From Erythrobacter litoralis HTCC2594 (lineage in GTDB: Bacteria > Pseudomonadota > Alphaproteobacteria > Sphingomonadales > Sphingomonadaceae), in NCBI RefSeq assembly GCF_000013005.1, contig NC_007722.1, positions 1,679,501 to 1,743,500 on the forward strand: 64,000 nucleotides of DNA. The letters are read 5' to 3'. A program made the position numbers and the translations under genes. Shown here in pieces: positions 62,465 through 64,000 of the stretch. A model generated the notes under the pieces. That model was not told the DNA's origin, did not search any database, and saw nothing but the letters and a program-made list of their open reading frames with translations. Every line of letters starts with the position of its first letter. Position 1 is the first letter of the stretch.

Positions 62465-62950
62465 GTGAAGCTGGAAATCGAAATCGAACATTGGCCCGAT
62501 GGCGAATGGGAATCCATCACGGGTGGCGCTGCCAAGGCCACAAGGGATGTCGAACCCGCCCTCGCCCACGCACGCCTTGAAACTTCGGTTCTGTTCACCT
62601 CCGACGAGCAAGTCCACGTGCTCAACCGCGAATGGCGCGAGCGCGACAAGCCGACCAATGTCCTTTCTTTTCCGATGCTCGATCGCGACAGATTGCGCGC
62701 GCTCGAGCCTGAGGGACCGCCAGAGATGCTGGGCGACATCGCGCTGGCCTACGAGACTTGTGCTCGCGAGGCAGAGGAGAAGGGCATCTCGCTTGAGGCC
62801 CACGCCACGCATCTGATCGTCCACGGCCTGCTGCACCTTGCCGGGCACGATCATGTCGATTCCGACGCACAAGCCGAGGAAATGGAAGCGCTGGAGATTG
62901 CAGCGCTTGCAAAACTGGGCATTGCGGACCCATATGGAGACCGCACATGA
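62465..62950 (+). CDS. ybeY: endoribonuclease YbeY
   Basis: The 161-residue protein starts at a GTG, 13 nt after phoH. The zinc motif [11 protein letters not shown] and the upstream [20 protein letters not shown] are diagnostic. It is a metal-dependent endoribonuclease in 16S rRNA 3' maturation and ribosome quality control. Confidence 0.95.
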   Translation: MKLEIEIEHWPDGEWESITGGAAKATRDVEPALAHARLETSVLFTSDEQVHVLNREWRERDKPTNVLSFPMLDRDRLRALEPEGPPEMLGDIALAYETCAREAEEKGISLEAHATHLIVHGLLHLAGHDHVDSDAQAEEMEALEIAALAKLGIADPYGDRT

Positions 62951-62985
62951 TACTGCATTCGATTCAGGGAGCACGTTGAAGGGCC

Positions 62986-63906
62986 ATGCCCGACAGTGAC
63001 CAATCCGCCGGAGATGCGGAGAGTAGAAGCGGTCTGATGACCGCCTTTCGCAAATTATTCGACCCCCAGGCCGGCGACCGTTCGCTGCGCGCCCAGCTCG
63101 AAGAGAAGATCGACGAACACGAGGAAGACGAATCGTCGGGGCTCGAAGCGTCGGCCGATGGCGACCTTTCCCCCGTCGAGCGGCAGATGCTGCGCAACCT
63201 GCTCCATTTCAGCGAGCACGATGCGGACGACGTGGCCGTGCCGCGCGGCGAGATCGTCGCGGTCAGTGCCGCTGCAACCTGGCAAGACCTTCTCGACGTT
63301 TTCTCCGAGCACGGCCATTCACGCTTGCCGGTCTATCGCGACCAGCTCGACGACGTGATCGGGATGATCCACATCAAGGACGTCTTTCCCTACCTGACCA
63401 ATGGCAAGGCGCCACCGGACGACTGGACGGTGCTGATGCGCCAGCCGCTCTATGTGCCTCAGTCGCGCAATGCGCTCGATGTGCTGGCCGACATGCGCCA
63501 GAACCGGATGCACCTCGCCATAGTGCTCGATGAATTTTCAGGTACCGACGGGATCATCACGATCGAAGACCTGGTCGAGGAAATCGTCGGCGATATCGAG
63601 GACGAACACGACGACGCGCCGGAGATCTGGATCGCCGATATCGGTGAAGGCATGTGGGATTGCGATGCCCGCGCAGAACTGGATGATGTTGCCGAGCAGA
63701 TCGACCCGCGCCTCGCCGAAGTGGACGAGGCGGTCGACACGCTGGGCGGCCTCACGTTCGTGCTCGCCGAGCGGGTGCCACCGGTCGGAGAGGTCATCGA
63801 ACACCCGAGCGGGTGGCGGATCGAAGTGACCGACGGCGACGAGACGCATGTCAAACGCCTGAGGTTGCACGCCCCGCAACGGGAAGAGGTCGTCGCCGAG
63901 AGTTAG
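62986..63906 (+). CDS. corC: CorC/HlyC-family CBS-domain protein
   Basis: The 306-residue protein has an acidic N-terminus, two CBS domains (VPRGEIVAVSAAATWQDLLD, then MRQPLYVPQSRNALDVLADM) and a C-terminal CorC_HlyC transporter-associated domain (GLTFVLAERVPPVGEVIEHP). It lacks membrane segments, like CorC. It is linked with divalent cation homeostasis and follows ybeY as in other alphaproteobacteria. Confidence 0.9.
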   Translation: MPDSDQSAGDAESRSGLMTAFRKLFDPQAGDRSLRAQLEEKIDEHEEDESSGLEASADGDLSPVERQMLRNLLHFSEHDADDVAVPRGEIVAVSAAATWQDLLDVFSEHGHSRLPVYRDQLDDVIGMIHIKDVFPYLTNGKAPPDDWTVLMRQPLYVPQSRNALDVLADMRQNRMHLAIVLDEFSGTDGIITIEDLVEEIVGDIEDEHDDAPEIWIADIGEGMWDCDARAELDDVAEQIDPRLAEVDEAVDTLGGLTFVLAERVPPVGEVIEHPSGWRIEVTDGDETHVKRLRLHAPQREEVVAES

Positions 63907-63970
63907 GGCATTCGGACTACGGCCTTTCTACCTTCTCGACATTGCAATTTTTGCACCCCACATAGGGACC

Positions 63971-64000
63971 ATGCCCCTGCGACGCCTCCCCCCGCTGCGC
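63971..64000 (+). CDS. possible start of a further gene, cut by the window edge
   Basis: The ATG at 63971 opens a frame reading MPLRRLPPLR to the end of the window. Only 10 codons are visible and there is no clear ribosome binding site, so this is a weak call. The preceding AT-rich 63930-63960 could hold a promoter. Confidence 0.25.
   Translation, partial: MPLRRLPPLR

Overview
The window looks like chromosome of an alphaproteobacterium of the order Sphingomonadales, most likely family Erythrobacteraceae. The basis is the high G+C coding style, the alphaproteobacterial S10 and str ribosomal operons, a MucR regulator, the tsaB-rimI-mucR-fur-plsC-miaB-phoH-ybeY-corC gene order, and short GTCAYCCC-type intergenic palindromes. 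Species cannot be settled by eye. There is no rRNA, CRISPR array, insertion sequence or prophage; one tRNA (Gln, UUG) is present.

Layout. 1-6.2 kb: the S10 operon on the minus strand (rpsJ to a truncated rplX) with a readable promoter. 6.5-7.2 kb: an FkbM-type methyltransferase at the tuf/rpsJ junction. 7.3-11.9 kb: the str operon (rpsL, rpsG, fusA, tuf). 12.3-14.5 kb: a lower-G+C two-gene cassette, a ParB/sulfiredoxin-like protein followed 5 nt later by a D12-class (Dam-like) adenine methyltransferase; this is the best candidate for an undescribed system. 14.5-17.5 kb: a hypothetical protein, a GNAT enzyme, a LysR regulator and apaG. 17.8-21.5 kb: a small Tad island (TadG-like with VWA, two TadE-like proteins, an accessory protein). 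21.5-26.6 kb: a DsbA-fold isomerase, MgtC-like protein, a Cys-rich protein behind a probable Fur box, metZ, a TetR regulator with two operators and its membrane target, and three small membrane proteins, two ending in DDDDPxSP. 26.8-33.3 kb: a PMT-type and a DPM1-GtrA glycosyltransferase, leuB, recO, ubiK, tspO, tlyA and a putative lipoprotein.

33.3-34.0 kb is a gene-poor stretch holding a structured short transcription unit: an 18-codon ORF behind a Shine-Dalgarno that copies the complement of the 16S 3' end, then a terminator. 34.0-45.8 kb: ilvE, trhO, two GSTs, a LysR/pirin/azoreductase module, an EamA transporter, an HTH-NadE in-frame fusion, topoisomerase IB and a GPH-type symporter. 45.9-51.0 kb: tRNA-Gln, an aspartyl protease, a renalase-like oxidoreductase, a DUF5996 protein and the ergothioneine pair egtD/egtB. 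51.1-55.5 kb: class II DAHP synthase and a double M16 peptidase. 55.6-63.9 kb: nfuA, a RutE-like nitroreductase, then the conserved tsaB-to-corC housekeeping run.

Most genes are core. Novelty is concentrated in the methyltransferase cassette, the micro-ORF transcript, the HTH-NadE fusion, the DDDDPxSP proteins and the repeat family. All assignments rest on reading motifs by eye; no database search was run.
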